A stretch of DNA of 64,000 nucleotides, from contig NZ_ML675585.1 in the NCBI RefSeq assembly GCF_007826885.1, positions 80,454-144,453 of the forward strand, given 5' to 3'. The translations under genes were made by a program, and so were the position numbers. The notes beneath the pieces are model-generated. The model made no database searches and was not told where the DNA came from. It saw only the letters and a program-made list of their open reading frames with translations. The DNA comes from Candidatus Nitrosocosmicus arcticus (GTDB taxonomy: Archaea > Thermoproteota > Nitrososphaeria > Nitrososphaerales > Nitrososphaeraceae). Position 1 is the first letter of the stretch. The number at the start of each line of letters is the position of its first letter. Below, piece by piece: positions 53,626 to 63,384 of the stretch.

Positions 53626-55362
53626 TTGTCTCGCGCAGATTCTATTCTAAAATTGGTTAAAACCTCGTACACGTCATCACCCACGTTTAAGCAGGCCACT
53701 TTTTTCGGAGTTCCACACAACTACAAGGATATAAAGACCCTAAGAGACCTTTTAGAAATTAATTACAAGTATCAGCCAGTAAAGAATCAATTAAGACAAA
53801 ACCTTATTGCTAAAATTAAGAATAATGAAAATCCATTCGTAGGAATTATAGGGTTTGATGATACAGTTATCCCGGCCATAAAGAGAGCACTCTTGGCGGG
53901 ACATGATATACTGTTTGTAGGCCACATAGGTCAGGGAAAAACCAAACTTGCTGAATTAATTTCAGCGAACCTCTTGTCACCCATCCCCATAGTGGAAGGA
54001 ACTTTGACAAATGATATTCCAACCGAAATGCCTTATACTCATCTTGTCGATTTATTAAATGGAAATGCGATTGACAAGATGCTTCCAGAATTTTATGTTT
54101 CAAAAGACTGTGAGGAAATAATCAAAAATAATGGTTTAGACACCAAAATAAAATGGCTAGACGGCAAGCAAAGGTACAGATACATACTAGCAACCCCCGA
54201 CATTTCCGTTAAAGATTTAGTAGGACAAATTGATGTTGTAAAAATTATCAAAAAGGGTATTGAAGTTTTTGATATTGATTCATACTCTCCGGGATATTTA
54301 CTACAAGCCAGATATGGGATTTTATGTCTTGACGAGTTACCCGTCCTAGATCCCCGAAAACAGGTAACATTGCTTAGTGTACTACAAGAAGGAAGATTTA
54401 CAACTGGTGCTTATCCGGTATTCTTCAAACCAGATGTAAAAATAATTGCTACGGCAAATCCTATAGATTACACTCATTCTGGAAAAATAATCGAACCTTT
54501 AGCCGATCGTTTGAAGAGCCATATTGAGACACATTATCCTAATACGATTGATGATGAAACCCTAATTTTGGTACAAGAAATGGACATGCTAAATAGAAAT
54601 CAAACTTTTTTGCCAATTTTCATGTTAAAAGCAATTACCAGAATTTTCCAAAAGATTAGAACCCATCCTGATATCAATAGCGATAGAGGAGTGAGTGTAC
54701 GGTCAACCATTCATTCCTTAGAAGCAGTCATCGGTGAAGTAGAGAGGGCTCGTTCTCTGGTAAATAATGTTAAAACAATACCCAGATTCTCAGATCTACA
54801 ATGCATATTCCAGTCTTCAAAGTTTGAACTAGATGAAATAGAAGATACGACAGAAAATAAGACGCTATTTCTAAATAACGTGATCAATGAAGTTATACAA
54901 GAGACATGCTTACATTTTTTTAATGAATTTTTCAAGCCCCAAGAACTAGTATCCATTAAAAATGAGTTTAGAAACAAATCATTTATAGTAGTTCAAAATC
55001 AATACCAACATTTACCAACTCAAGTGGTAGATGATGCAGAAGGAACTAAGTTGGCAAAAGAATCAAGGGATACATCGTTTTCATATACAGACCAGTTGAG
55101 ACATCTTCCAGTGATATCCAAGACATTAAGAGGCGTCATCGCTAAAATTAAGCAAGAACAAGATTACTTTATTCAAAAGGCTCGTCAAAATGAGATTGAC
55201 AGGAATCTCCAATATATTCAGTTCGAAAATGTATGGAACGGTAAGGAAAACAATAACGAAGAACTCTTAGCAACTTCTTCCGAGTTACTCTTTGAATATT
55301 TAAGGTTTAGTTCCCCCCCAATTCTGGATAAAAGGGAAGACAGGTTCGAAATTAGAGAATAA
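53626..55362 (+). CDS. Mg-chelatase ChlI/MoxR-like AAA+ ATPase (second pair)
   Basis: 578 residues from a TTG at 53626. The AAA+ core lies between about residues 75 and 330. Walker A is GHIGQGKTK, Walker B GILCLDELPVLDPRKQVTLL, sensor 1 VKIIATANPIDYTHSGKIIE, and an arginine region LADRLKSH. The LLSVLQEGRFTTGAYPV segment is like the ChlI/BchI and BchD group. The C-terminal 240 residues are helical. It differs strongly from the NorQ-like ATPase at 41.7 kb in length and motifs, so the two pairs are not simple duplicates. The VWA partner follows 5 bases downstream. Confidence 0.88.
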   Translation: MSRADSILKLVKTSYTSSPTFKQATFFGVPHNYKDIKTLRDLLEINYKYQPVKNQLRQNLIAKIKNNENPFVGIIGFDDTVIPAIKRALLAGHDILFVGHIGQGKTKLAELISANLLSPIPIVEGTLTNDIPTEMPYTHLVDLLNGNAIDKMLPEFYVSKDCEEIIKNNGLDTKIKWLDGKQRYRYILATPDISVKDLVGQIDVVKIIKKGIEVFDIDSYSPGYLLQARYGILCLDELPVLDPRKQVTLLSVLQEGRFTTGAYPVFFKPDVKIIATANPIDYTHSGKIIEPLADRLKSHIETHYPNTIDDETLILVQEMDMLNRNQTFLPIFMLKAITRIFQKIRTHPDINSDRGVSVRSTIHSLEAVIGEVERARSLVNNVKTIPRFSDLQCIFQSSKFELDEIEDTTENKTLFLNNVINEVIQETCLHFFNEFFKPQELVSIKNEFRNKSFIVVQNQYQHLPTQVVDDAEGTKLAKESRDTSFSYTDQLRHLPVISKTLRGVIAKIKQEQDYFIQKARQNEIDRNLQYIQFENVWNGKENNNEELLATSSELLFEYLRFSSPPILDKREDRFEIRE

Positions 55363-55367
55363 ACACG

Positions 55368-57104
55368 TTGAAAGGGTCAGAAGACAAGACTAAGAGTAAC
55401 AGGATTAGAACTAATGATAGTAACAACAATACTAACGTCCTGAGGAATAATGACAAGGATCAATCAGACCAATACAAGACCGTCACATATGAGAAAGGAA
55501 TTATTTATTTTTCAAAGCCCCTTGTAAATGATGGAGACGAGGGGGAAAGTAACAGATCTGATAAAAATTCAGGAAATAGTCAAGGTAGTATTTCTCAGCA
55601 AAAACAACAAGAGCAATCCTCTTTTGACCAGGAAAAAATTCGAGCAAGAAACAACCTATTAAAGCAGTTTTTTCCAGATATATTAAAGGCAATAGGTAAT
55701 AAAGCCATTAAAGATAATCCCCCCACTCTACAAGAACTGGAATCATATCTTCAAAATTACTTTCATGAACTACAAAAGAAAAAGATGGAAGATGAAAATG
55801 CAAAGGTTCAAAATTATTTATCAAAATCTACTAACGCTACCTTGTCAAGTCAAGAATATAACAATAACAAGGAACTCGGTAGAGGACATTATTCAAAAGG
55901 GCATAATGATTCGGGAGGGTCAGTCACCACTGTTAATCAGAAAAACTATAGATTAAATTTTAATTTTAATGAAAATACTTTTTCAGGAAACAATTTGCCA
56001 ATCGTTACTGAATTGATCAGAAAAGGATATCTGGTTGATTCAGATAAATGGCTAAACAAAAAGGGATTTCTGAAAATAGGTCAACAGATCCTGACTGATA
56101 TCATAAAGTCCTTAAAGACAGATAAACTGGGCATGCATGAAACAAAGTTTGCCGGTTATGGAAGTATGGTTCAGGAAACCTCCAAAAAATATGAATACGG
56201 AAACGAGATTTCCAACATCAATATCAACTCGACCATACGGAACTTTGTAGAAAGATACTACGAGAATCATCGGAGTGATGTCGACCTTCATACCAGGATT
56301 GAGTTTCCGCTGAACATTTCGTATGAAGATATAGAAATTTATGATACTTTGGAGGAAATTCAAGTAGCAACTGTTTATTGTATAGACTTGAGCTCAACAA
56401 TGAAATATTCTTCGATGTATAATGATCTAAGCAGGATAGAGGCATCAAAGCGTGCATTGTGGAGCTTGTTTATATTAAATAAGAAATTTTTCCCTCTGGA
56501 TTCTATTCATACTATTGGTTTCGGATCCATTGCCTCACGAATTGATCCAATGGATATTCCTTTCTTAAGAACATTTGAACCTAATGCAGATTTCCTGCAC
56601 TACACTAATTATCAATCGGCATACAGATTCGCTAAAAGGATTTTGAAGAAGGATGGTGCAAAAAACAAAAGGATTGTAATGATAACGGACGGGCATCCAA
56701 GTGCATGCTTTATAGATAGCAACAACGAGAAAGATAAAATAATGAAACAAAGACCCTATTCACATTTTTATAAACCTGATAAGGAACGGATAGACTCTCA
56801 GAATTCAGGTAATAGTAGAATAAAATTCGATATACATGATAAACAAACCGTATACTTGTGCTACAGGTATAGGCAGATTGATCAGTATATAGGAGAACAG
56901 ACAATAAAAGAAGCAAAAAAACTAAAAAAAGATGGCATAGATCTTGACACAATAATGGTTAGCGAGGAGGATACGCTATTAGACTTTGTTAACGAATTGG
57001 CTAAATCAGTTGATGGAAAATCGATATATATTAACCCTAGAGATATTGACAGGGTTCTTATTACTGATTATTTGTCGAACAAAAAGAAAATGATAAGAAA
57101 ATAG
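55368..57104 (+). CDS. VWA-domain protein, ChlD-like partner (second pair)
   Basis: 578 residues from a TTG at 55368. A disordered Asn/Ser/Gln-rich N-terminal region (about 1-75) precedes a helical middle. The VWA domain starts IQVATVYCIDLSSTMKYSSM and has MIDAS residues DLSST, the Thr in HYTNYQSAYRFAKRIL and the Asp of IVMITDGHPSACF. It follows its ATPase closely and is probably co-translated. The pair layout equals ChlI-ChlD or RavA-ViaA, but no chelatase large subunit (ChlH/CobN) is nearby, so the client is unknown. Confidence 0.87.
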   Translation: MKGSEDKTKSNRIRTNDSNNNTNVLRNNDKDQSDQYKTVTYEKGIIYFSKPLVNDGDEGESNRSDKNSGNSQGSISQQKQQEQSSFDQEKIRARNNLLKQFFPDILKAIGNKAIKDNPPTLQELESYLQNYFHELQKKKMEDENAKVQNYLSKSTNATLSSQEYNNNKELGRGHYSKGHNDSGGSVTTVNQKNYRLNFNFNENTFSGNNLPIVTELIRKGYLVDSDKWLNKKGFLKIGQQILTDIIKSLKTDKLGMHETKFAGYGSMVQETSKKYEYGNEISNININSTIRNFVERYYENHRSDVDLHTRIEFPLNISYEDIEIYDTLEEIQVATVYCIDLSSTMKYSSMYNDLSRIEASKRALWSLFILNKKFFPLDSIHTIGFGSIASRIDPMDIPFLRTFEPNADFLHYTNYQSAYRFAKRILKKDGAKNKRIVMITDGHPSACFIDSNNEKDKIMKQRPYSHFYKPDKERIDSQNSGNSRIKFDIHDKQTVYLCYRYRQIDQYIGEQTIKEAKKLKKDGIDLDTIMVSEEDTLLDFVNELAKSVDGKSIYINPRDIDRVLITDYLSNKKKMIRK

Positions 57105-57174
57105 TGAGAGTATTGTTACCTTTTTTCTCTATAGCGAAAATAATATAGAAACTAATACACTAGACTGCATTTTC

Positions 57175-58668
57175 TTAACCACTACCACCACCCTGCAGGA
57201 ATTCTAACATTCTCAATATATCGACTGTTTCGTTACTTTGTGAATTAGGCCCCATTAAAGAGTTTGAAGAGTCATTTCCAATTGAACCATTGTTAAAGTA
57301 ATCAAGACCTGAATCATTTTCGCCAAACAATGCTTCCAAAGGGTTATTAATTGTGGTATTATTAAGAGCAGAATCATTGTTACTATCGTTTAAAAACATT
57401 TGGTTTAGAAACGAGGCACCGGATTCGTTGGATGGAAAAAAGGACGAAAATGGCAAGTCGTTAAGTGAGGGGGAAGGCGACTCTAGTGAAGAGAAAGGCG
57501 ATGAAGAAGAAGGAGAAAGAGAAGAAAGCATTGCAAATGGACCTAATAACTGCTTAAATTCTGAGAGGTTGAAGCCACCAGTTGAATTGTTTGAGAAATT
57601 AAGCAACTCGGCAAGGCCGGTAAATGAACTTTCATTATTTAGTAGGGAATTTCCCATATTAAAAGACGGATAAGAAAAGGATCCACCTTTACAAAGATCT
57701 GATAGAAGTTGGATGCCACAAATGGTCTGCATATTAATCTGCGGAATAGAATTCATTATGGAAGACAAGTTTAGAATATTTGCAGAAGATGGATTCTTTA
57801 AGAGATTTTCTAACATATTTGTAGCCGAATTATTCATCTTTGACGAATTAAACAGAGCTGAAGAATTATCAGTATAATTGCTCAAATTTAGAGACGATAA
57901 AATCCCTCCCAGCATAGGTATTTTTTCTTTAAGCATGGCCAATCCTGTTGAATTAGTCAATAGTTTTAGAGATTTTGACAAGTCGTCTGAATCTATATTA
58001 AAAGAATAAACCATCTTGTTTACGATTGGGAGAGAATTTTGATAGTCTGAAGAATTTACTCCGTAGCTTAATGAGTATAGTTTATTGTCAACTATTATCC
58101 CATACTCAACGCTATCTATTGTTTCATTACCAGAATAACTTCTTGTTACCAATTTATAAGCTAAATGACCTGCCAACAATGAATCAGTTGAAGCTTCAAC
58201 TATAGTAACATCTTGATCTTCTTCTTGAACAGCATTTGTACGATCTTCTAAATAGGCACTTATATTATCAGGAGAATAAAAAATTGGTGGATAAAAGGTT
58301 TGCACATATACATCAAACCATGAAATGAATGTCTCTGGAGATAGTCCTGAATCATCATCATACGCTGGGAAGAAGCTTATCTGTTTGACTGTTTCATTAG
58401 AATTGCTTTCGTCAATTAAAAAGTTAGATGGGTATTTGATTGAGACTCCCACTTCACTATTTTCATAGTTATTGAAAATTATGCTATTTTCGCTATCGGA
58501 AACAGAATTTGCCAATGTGGCTACTGATTCTTGTGCAAAAACTAAGTTTGAGTTATTATTATTACCAACCAGCATATTTGTATTGAACATTGCGCCAAAT
58601 AAGAAAACCACAAATGTCAAAACAAAAAGAAATGAGGAGAAAATAATCACATTTTTACTCTTGTTCAT
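57175..58668 (-). CDS. Exported Asn/Ser-rich protein with PsbP-like domain
   Basis: 497 residues from the ATG at 58668 (MNKSKNVIIFSSFLFVLTFV). After the signal peptide a domain with VGVSIKYPSNFLIDESNSNE, VDVYVQTFYPPIFYSPDNIS and LVTRSYSGNETIDSVEYGII resembles exported PsbP-like domains. The C-terminal half is low-complexity, dominated by Asn, Ser, Leu and Phe (SSLSPSSSSPFSSLESPSPS). Two short Cys (CGIQLLSDLC) may pair. Convergent with the second VWA gene. Likely surface protein; function unknown. Confidence 0.75.
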   Translation of the reverse strand: MNKSKNVIIFSSFLFVLTFVVFLFGAMFNTNMLVGNNNNSNLVFAQESVATLANSVSDSENSIIFNNYENSEVGVSIKYPSNFLIDESNSNETVKQISFFPAYDDDSGLSPETFISWFDVYVQTFYPPIFYSPDNISAYLEDRTNAVQEEDQDVTIVEASTDSLLAGHLAYKLVTRSYSGNETIDSVEYGIIVDNKLYSLSYGVNSSDYQNSLPIVNKMVYSFNIDSDDLSKSLKLLTNSTGLAMLKEKIPMLGGILSSLNLSNYTDNSSALFNSSKMNNSATNMLENLLKNPSSANILNLSSIMNSIPQINMQTICGIQLLSDLCKGGSFSYPSFNMGNSLLNNESSFTGLAELLNFSNNSTGGFNLSEFKQLLGPFAMLSSLSPSSSSPFSSLESPSPSLNDLPFSSFFPSNESGASFLNQMFLNDSNNDSALNNTTINNPLEALFGENDSGLDYFNNGSIGNDSSNSLMGPNSQSNETVDILRMLEFLQGGGSG

Positions 58669-58794
58669 CAAAAGGTATTGAATCAGCACATATAAAATAT
58701 TTATCTGTACAAAATCATGATAAGAAATTATAACTTTTTAAAATCGGTCATATAAATAAGAAGAAGAAGAAGGATGATGAGGAGAGGATGAAGA

Positions 58795-59427
58795 ATGTCG
58801 GATAAGAAAAATAATTTTAATACAGATATAACTGATGAAGATGAGCTTGATGAAATAAAAAAAATTGCAGAGATGTTAAACCCGGATGAGAGAGTATTGG
58901 TGGTTGCTAGGCAATCGAGATTTAAACCAGGCGGGTCTCAGCTTTCACCCAATGTAGTTTATGCAACTGATAGAAGAATCATCTTAAGAGATCCAAGTAT
59001 GCTTGGGTTAAAACAAGAAATAATTGATATTCCTTACAATGTTATTACAAACGCGAAAATAGAAAAAGGCCTGCTTTCGGCCTCTGTAATCTTTAATGCG
59101 CCAGGATTGTTTAACCCCAATATTCCTGGGAGGATGCCATGGATAAAGAGGTTAGAAACAGATGAGCATGGAGAAAACGGAGTAATTGATGCTATTCCCA
59201 AGAAAAAGGCAGAAGATTTGATAGAGGTGATCCGTAATGGCATTACCCAGATACGATCCCCTTCTTACTCTTCAACAGGCGTTAATAATGCAAACTATGT
59301 TCCCCACCCTTCCGGTCATGTATCGCACGCCGATGAACTGAAGAAGCTTGCGGACCTGAAGGAAAAGGGCGTGATCTCAGAAGAAGAATTTAAAAGGATG
59401 AAGGAAAAGATAATCGGAAAGGAATAG
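58795..59427 (+). CDS. PH-domain and SHOCT-domain protein
   Basis: 210 residues. A bacterial-type PH domain (VYATDRRIILRDPSMLGLKQ, IIDIPYNVITNAKIEKGLLS) covers about residues 30-135. The short SHOCT motif is at the C-terminus (ELKKLADLKEKGVISEEEFK). PH-SHOCT proteins are common and usually oligomerise or act at membranes. The function is not defined. The start follows a run of GA-rich sequence (AAGAAGAAGAAGGATGATGA) that looks like a microsatellite. Confidence 0.85.
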   Translation: MSDKKNNFNTDITDEDELDEIKKIAEMLNPDERVLVVARQSRFKPGGSQLSPNVVYATDRRIILRDPSMLGLKQEIIDIPYNVITNAKIEKGLLSASVIFNAPGLFNPNIPGRMPWIKRLETDEHGENGVIDAIPKKKAEDLIEVIRNGITQIRSPSYSSTGVNNANYVPHPSGHVSHADELKKLADLKEKGVISEEEFKRMKEKIIGKE

Positions 59428-59676
59428 ATCTAGTAAAGATAAAACCAAATTTAGAGACATGTTAAAAAGTGATGTACCAAGAATCGTCTTTCTTTATTTG
59501 CAATCGCTCAGAAGAACAAGCATTTCGAATTAAAAAGGCAAGTCAAGAGAGAAATCACATCATCCTAATTTAATATATTTGAACTTCCGGGATCATTAGA
59601 TTTCGAATTCCGTGCGGCCTGGTTTTACTTTTGTACCAATGACCTTTTAAGGCACGTTTAAGTAAATTATAACAAA

Positions 59677-60102
59677 TTGCTTAAAAGAGATAACAGAGAT
59701 TTTAAAGAAAGTCTTGCAAATATTTTAAGCAATAAGACCAGCTTGTTTTTATTTTTATCGATAACGGTCACAAGTGTAGCCATATATCCTTTCATCATAC
59801 CTCATATTTCTCACCCAACCATGATTTATCACATCATCATTCACATTATTAGTTTTGATGTGGCCCTTTTTCTAACTACGATTTCATTCGTATCTTACAA
59901 AAAGACAAGAAGTAAAAAAATACTCTTGACAGGGCTAAGTTTTGGATTTTTGTTATTTACAGAGCTTCTGTATTTATTGCAGTCAAGTAACCTCTTGGGA
60001 ACATTCTACATACCTTTAATAGAAGTTGAGTTTCCGCATTTATTGTTATTATTGATGCTAGGATTGTTTGCTGCAGGGGTATTGAGGCTGGAAAGAAAAT
60101 GA
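59677..60102 (+). CDS. Four-span membrane protein next to a wHTH regulator
   Basis: 141 residues. Four hydrophobic spans (LFLFLSITVTSVAIYPFIIP, IIIHIISFDVALFLTTISF, ILLTGLSFGFLLFTELLYLL, LLLLLMLGLFAAGVLRL). The spans contain His and acidic residues, as in small sensory membrane proteins. Its stop overlaps the wHTH regulator by four bases, suggesting the two act as a sensor-regulator pair. This pairing is known for some archaeal and bacterial families but no named family is assigned. Confidence 0.75.
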   Translation: MLKRDNRDFKESLANILSNKTSLFLFLSITVTSVAIYPFIIPHISHPTMIYHIIIHIISFDVALFLTTISFVSYKKTRSKKILLTGLSFGFLLFTELLYLLQSSNLLGTFYIPLIEVEFPHLLLLLMLGLFAAGVLRLERK

Positions 60103-60647
60103 ATTCGAGCACGATACATTACGAAAATGAGACAGAATCAAATGGAAATAATAGAAGTACGATACTCAAAATTATTGACTCCTTTCCAGGGATTAGATAT
60201 AGAGATATTCTTAGATTAACAAATCTTAATAACGGCACTTTATCTCATCATTTAGCAACTCTTGAAAAAAGATCAATGATAAAAATTGGTCGAACAGAAA
60301 ATAGTAACATTACCAGATACTTCCCGGCTTCGACACCGTCGGATGAGACCCTAGTTCTAAATTACTTGAAAATAAAGACCCCTAAAAGTATAATTTTGAT
60401 GCTACTAGATATTGATGCCGTATCGTTTAATGAAATCGTAAATCATATCCACAAAGCACCATCTACTACTTCATGGAATCTAAAAAGATTAATCGATTCA
60501 AAAATAGTTGGGAGAAAGAGAGGCAAAGAGTTTTCGTTATTTTTTCTTCTTAATAAACTATTGGTCAAAAAGCTTGCAGGTGAAAATAACAAGACTTTAC
60601 TTGACAGAAGCATCGATAACTACATATCCATTATAGGCGAGTTATAA
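60099..60647 (+). CDS. Winged helix-turn-helix transcriptional regulator
   Basis: 182 residues with two wHTH modules. The first is RYRDILRLTNLNNGTLSHHL with ATLEKRSMIKIGRTENSNIT; the second is FNEIVNHIHKAPSTTSWNLK with RLIDSKIVGRKRGKEFSLFF. This tandem layout is typical of archaeal ArsR/IclR-like regulators. It overlaps the membrane-protein gene by four bases. A GC-rich hairpin-like element (GGATCAGGCCCTGAGGACCT at about 60677) follows the gene and may be a terminator. Targets unknown. Confidence 0.88.
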   Translation: MNSSTIHYENETESNGNNRSTILKIIDSFPGIRYRDILRLTNLNNGTLSHHLATLEKRSMIKIGRTENSNITRYFPASTPSDETLVLNYLKIKTPKSIILMLLDIDAVSFNEIVNHIHKAPSTTSWNLKRLIDSKIVGRKRGKEFSLFFLLNKLLVKKLAGENNKTLLDRSIDNYISIIGEL

Positions 60648-60806
60648 AGAACATTATTCTAATTTGGTTTTGAAACCGGATCAGGCCCTGAGGACCTGAG
60701 ACCTTTGGAGCACGATACATGCCTGATTCATAGTTTTTGGATTAAAGCTTGATGACACTTCAAAAAAAAGACAACAATAATATCTTTACTTTATGCTTAT
60801 TCCAAT

Positions 60807-61250
60807 ATGTACGACTCTGTAAAAGACCCAGATAAGGTTCATGAAATGAAAGATAAATTAGAGTATCTTTTTGACATGCAAAAGTCCTTGATAACTCAAG
60901 TTTATAACAGTACAAAAATTAATAGTTCTGAAAAGATTTCTGAGGATAATAATCCTGAAAACAAAATGAAGAAACTATACGAAATGAAAGAACCGTTTTC
61001 AGGGTATAGAATATTTATGATTTCGTCTGCATTAGTGCACGAAGCGATAGAACTTCAAAGGGAAACAAACTGGAAATGGTGGAAAAAAGATAAAATTATG
61101 GATAATGAAAAACTTCAAGAGGAAATAATAGACTTGTGGCATTTTTTAATACAGTTATCTATTGAGGCGGGCTTTGAACCACAAATGTTGATATCAAAAT
61201 ACATGGAAAAAAACAAAGAGAATACTGGAAGACAATTAAGGGGTTACTAA
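60807..61250 (+). CDS. Dimeric all-alpha dUTP diphosphatase
   Basis: 147 residues of the dimeric dUTPase/MazG-like NTP pyrophosphatase superfamily. The helical metal-binding motifs are SALVHEAIELQRETNWKWWK, EEIIDLWHFLIQLSIEAGFE and MEKNKENTGRQLRGY. Together they supply the Glu and Asp residues that bind magnesium. It hydrolyses dUTP to dUMP and pyrophosphate, keeping uracil out of DNA and providing dUMP. The all-alpha type is unlike the trimeric enzyme of most archaea. A dCTP or other nucleotide specificity cannot be excluded. Confidence 0.9.
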   Translation: MYDSVKDPDKVHEMKDKLEYLFDMQKSLITQVYNSTKINSSEKISEDNNPENKMKKLYEMKEPFSGYRIFMISSALVHEAIELQRETNWKWWKKDKIMDNEKLQEEIIDLWHFLIQLSIEAGFEPQMLISKYMEKNKENTGRQLRGY

Positions 61251-61300
61251 AGACAATAGCCACGACTCGAATCAAAAATGTTTGTAATCTTTCTTAGGGA

Positions 61301-61699
61301 TTAACCTAGTATTTCTATTTCTTCGTATTGACCCTTAACTGCTAACACGCAGAGATCTTCCTCAAATATTAATAGCCAATCGCTTGTTCCTATGATAGGC
61401 AATTTCCTCACCAGAGTTTTACCATCCTTTAGTGTGGTTCGGACGTATACATGAGAGGGCAGCACTGCATCTTTGTTTTTTACTCTAATAAGGTCGCTTT
61501 GCAGTTTAATACCCCTGGTTCCTGGTTGAATGTTTAGTTTTCTAATATTGCCGTCTCTGTCTTCTATTTTTGATGTCACATAACTTTGGCCAATATCAAA
61601 ATCCAGACTGAATGATATTTTGATCATGCACGAGTTACTTTGAGGAATTTCATTTTGAAGTAGTTCAGATTCTTCATCAAAATAGAGAGATTCTTTCAA
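61301..61699 (-). CDS. Hypothetical protein, 132 residues
   Basis: Starts MKESLYFDEESELLQNEIPQ. A strand-rich soluble protein (MIKISFSLDFDIGQSYVTSK, SHVYVRTTLKDGKTLVRKLP, WLLIFEEDLCVLAVKGQYEE). No motif recognised, no membrane span. Convergent with the dUTPase gene, 50 bases apart. Function unknown. Confidence 0.6.
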   Translation of the reverse strand: MKESLYFDEESELLQNEIPQSNSCMIKISFSLDFDIGQSYVTSKIEDRDGNIRKLNIQPGTRGIKLQSDLIRVKNKDAVLPSHVYVRTTLKDGKTLVRKLPIIGTSDWLLIFEEDLCVLAVKGQYEEIEILG

Positions 61700-61927
61700 T
61701 AATTTACCATGACAATGTATTATTTAATAAAACTTTTCATAGTATGATGGGATTTGATGATTTCTTTATTTTTTAGGAGTCATGTGCAAGAAAATTATTC
61801 TTCTTCTAATGGTCACCCCGTTTATCCATTCATCTATTTATTCATTTATTCCTTCATCATTGCATTTGCAATTGCTTTTGCCAATCTTAATATGACGTGA
61901 GATGCAAGTAAATAATGTATAAAGGGC

Positions 61928-62578
61928 ATGCAATTTTCCAATATACCCGAAGAAGATATCGTTATTAAGAATGTATTCTTTCAAGATATTGCCAAAATAA
62001 TTGAATTACAAAAGGAATCATTTCCATCCATGTTAGAAGAAGGAAGTGTTTGGGGAAAGAGGCATCTCCAAAGTCACGTTGAAATATTTCCAGAAGGTCA
62101 ATTTTGTGTAGTATTTAGGAACAAAATTATAGGTTCATCAAGTAGTTTAATAATAAAGTTACCATCCGAATATGAAGAACATACGTTTGGTCAGGTGACC
62201 GGCAATAGCTTATTTACGACTCACGATCCCAATGGGGATTCATTGTACGGAGCAGACATTTCTGTTCATCCGGATTTCCGTCGATTAGGAATTGCAACTT
62301 TGTTATATAAAGCAAGAAAGGATCTTGCTATAAAATATGATTTAAGGCGGATCATAGCAGGAGGTAGGTTGATTAACTACTGTAATTATGCCGATAAATT
62401 ATCCCCAGAAGAATATGTCCAAAATGTTCTTGATGAACAGATCTCAGATCAGGTACTGACCTTTCAATTGAGAAATGATTTTAGATTTATTAAGATACTT
62501 CCGAATTACATTAAGGATTCTAGATCCCTAAACTATGCAACATTTATTGAATGGTTAAATCCACAATATAAAAAGTGA
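61928..62578 (+). CDS. GNAT-family acetyltransferase
   Basis: 216 residues. Acetyl-CoA site in the segment LYGADISVHPDFRRLGIATL followed by LYKARKDLAIKYDLRRIIAG (motif A with R-x-x-G-I-A), preceded by FCVVFRNKIIGSSSSLIIKL. The following region (INYCNYADKLSPEEYVQNVL) matches the GNAT domain found fused to or paired with carbon-nitrogen hydrolases. Substrate unknown. Overlaps the next gene by four bases (GTGA), so the two products probably act together. Confidence 0.9.
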   Translation: MQFSNIPEEDIVIKNVFFQDIAKIIELQKESFPSMLEEGSVWGKRHLQSHVEIFPEGQFCVVFRNKIIGSSSSLIIKLPSEYEEHTFGQVTGNSLFTTHDPNGDSLYGADISVHPDFRRLGIATLLYKARKDLAIKYDLRRIIAGGRLINYCNYADKLSPEEYVQNVLDEQISDQVLTFQLRNDFRFIKILPNYIKDSRSLNYATFIEWLNPQYKK

Positions 62579-63384
62579 CTCAAACTCAAACCATCATCGA
62601 TTGCCATGTGCATGTAAACGGCTACGAGGGTTTAAAGAACATGACCCTTAAGGAAAGAATAGAATCGCTTTCAAATACAATGCAGCTAAACAACGTAGAC
62701 CAAGCTATAATTATATCATCATATAAAATCAATGAAGAAAGACCTTCCACTGGAGAAGTATTGTCATCCGTGGAAAAATATGATAAGATAAAGGTAGTGG
62801 CAGGATACTCAATTAGTAATCATGATGAAGATAGTATTAAAGAATACGAAGGGTATCTTAAGAATGGTAAGATAAAAGGTTTGAAAATTTATCCCGGATA
62901 CGAGCATTACTATCCGTATGATCCGAAATATCAGAAAATAATTGATTTATGCATAGAGTATGATGTCCCTTTAATGATACATACGGGAGATACCTACACA
63001 CCCAAGGGTAAAATAAGGTACGCTCATCCCATAAATGTTGATGATGTTGCAGTTGATAATCCAGAATTAAAGATCATAATTTGTCACTTGGGAAATCCAT
63101 GGTTCTTAGATTGTCAGGAGATAATTTATAAAAATAAAAATGTTTATGCGGATATATCTGGGTTGGTATTAGGGGACTTTACGGAATTCTATGAAAAATA
63201 CCTTGTGGGCAAGATTACAGATTTTCTCAACTATGCTGGAGAACCAGAATATCTACTGTACGGAACTGATTGGCCAATATCAAGTATGAAATCTTATTTG
63301 AATTTTGTATCAAAGTTGGACCTTAATCAACAGGAACGTGATTTGATCATGTTCAAAAATTCACAAAGGTTATTTAAATTATGA
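62575..63384 (+). CDS. Amidohydrolase-family metal-dependent hydrolase
   Basis: 269 residues from a GTG. Metal-binding residues of the amidohydro_2-type barrel: HVH in IDCHVHVNGYEGL, His in LMIHTGDTYT, His in IIICHLGNPWFLD, and Asp in LLYGTDWPISSMK. The length and motifs suit a TIM-barrel hydrolase or decarboxylase of this family; substrate unknown. It is coupled to the GNAT gene by a 4-base overlap. No further gene follows on this strand. Confidence 0.88.
   Translation: MTQTQTIIDCHVHVNGYEGLKNMTLKERIESLSNTMQLNNVDQAIIISSYKINEERPSTGEVLSSVEKYDKIKVVAGYSISNHDEDSIKEYEGYLKNGKIKGLKIYPGYEHYYPYDPKYQKIIDLCIEYDVPLMIHTGDTYTPKGKIRYAHPINVDDVAVDNPELKIIICHLGNPWFLDCQEIIYKNKNVYADISGLVLGDFTEFYEKYLVGKITDFLNYAGEPEYLLYGTDWPISSMKSYLNFVSKLDLNQQERDLIMFKNSQRLFKL

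Noticed and set aside
57353..57673. 106-codon acidic plus-strand frame
   Set aside because: It is a shadow of the Ser-rich repeat region of the exported protein on the minus strand.
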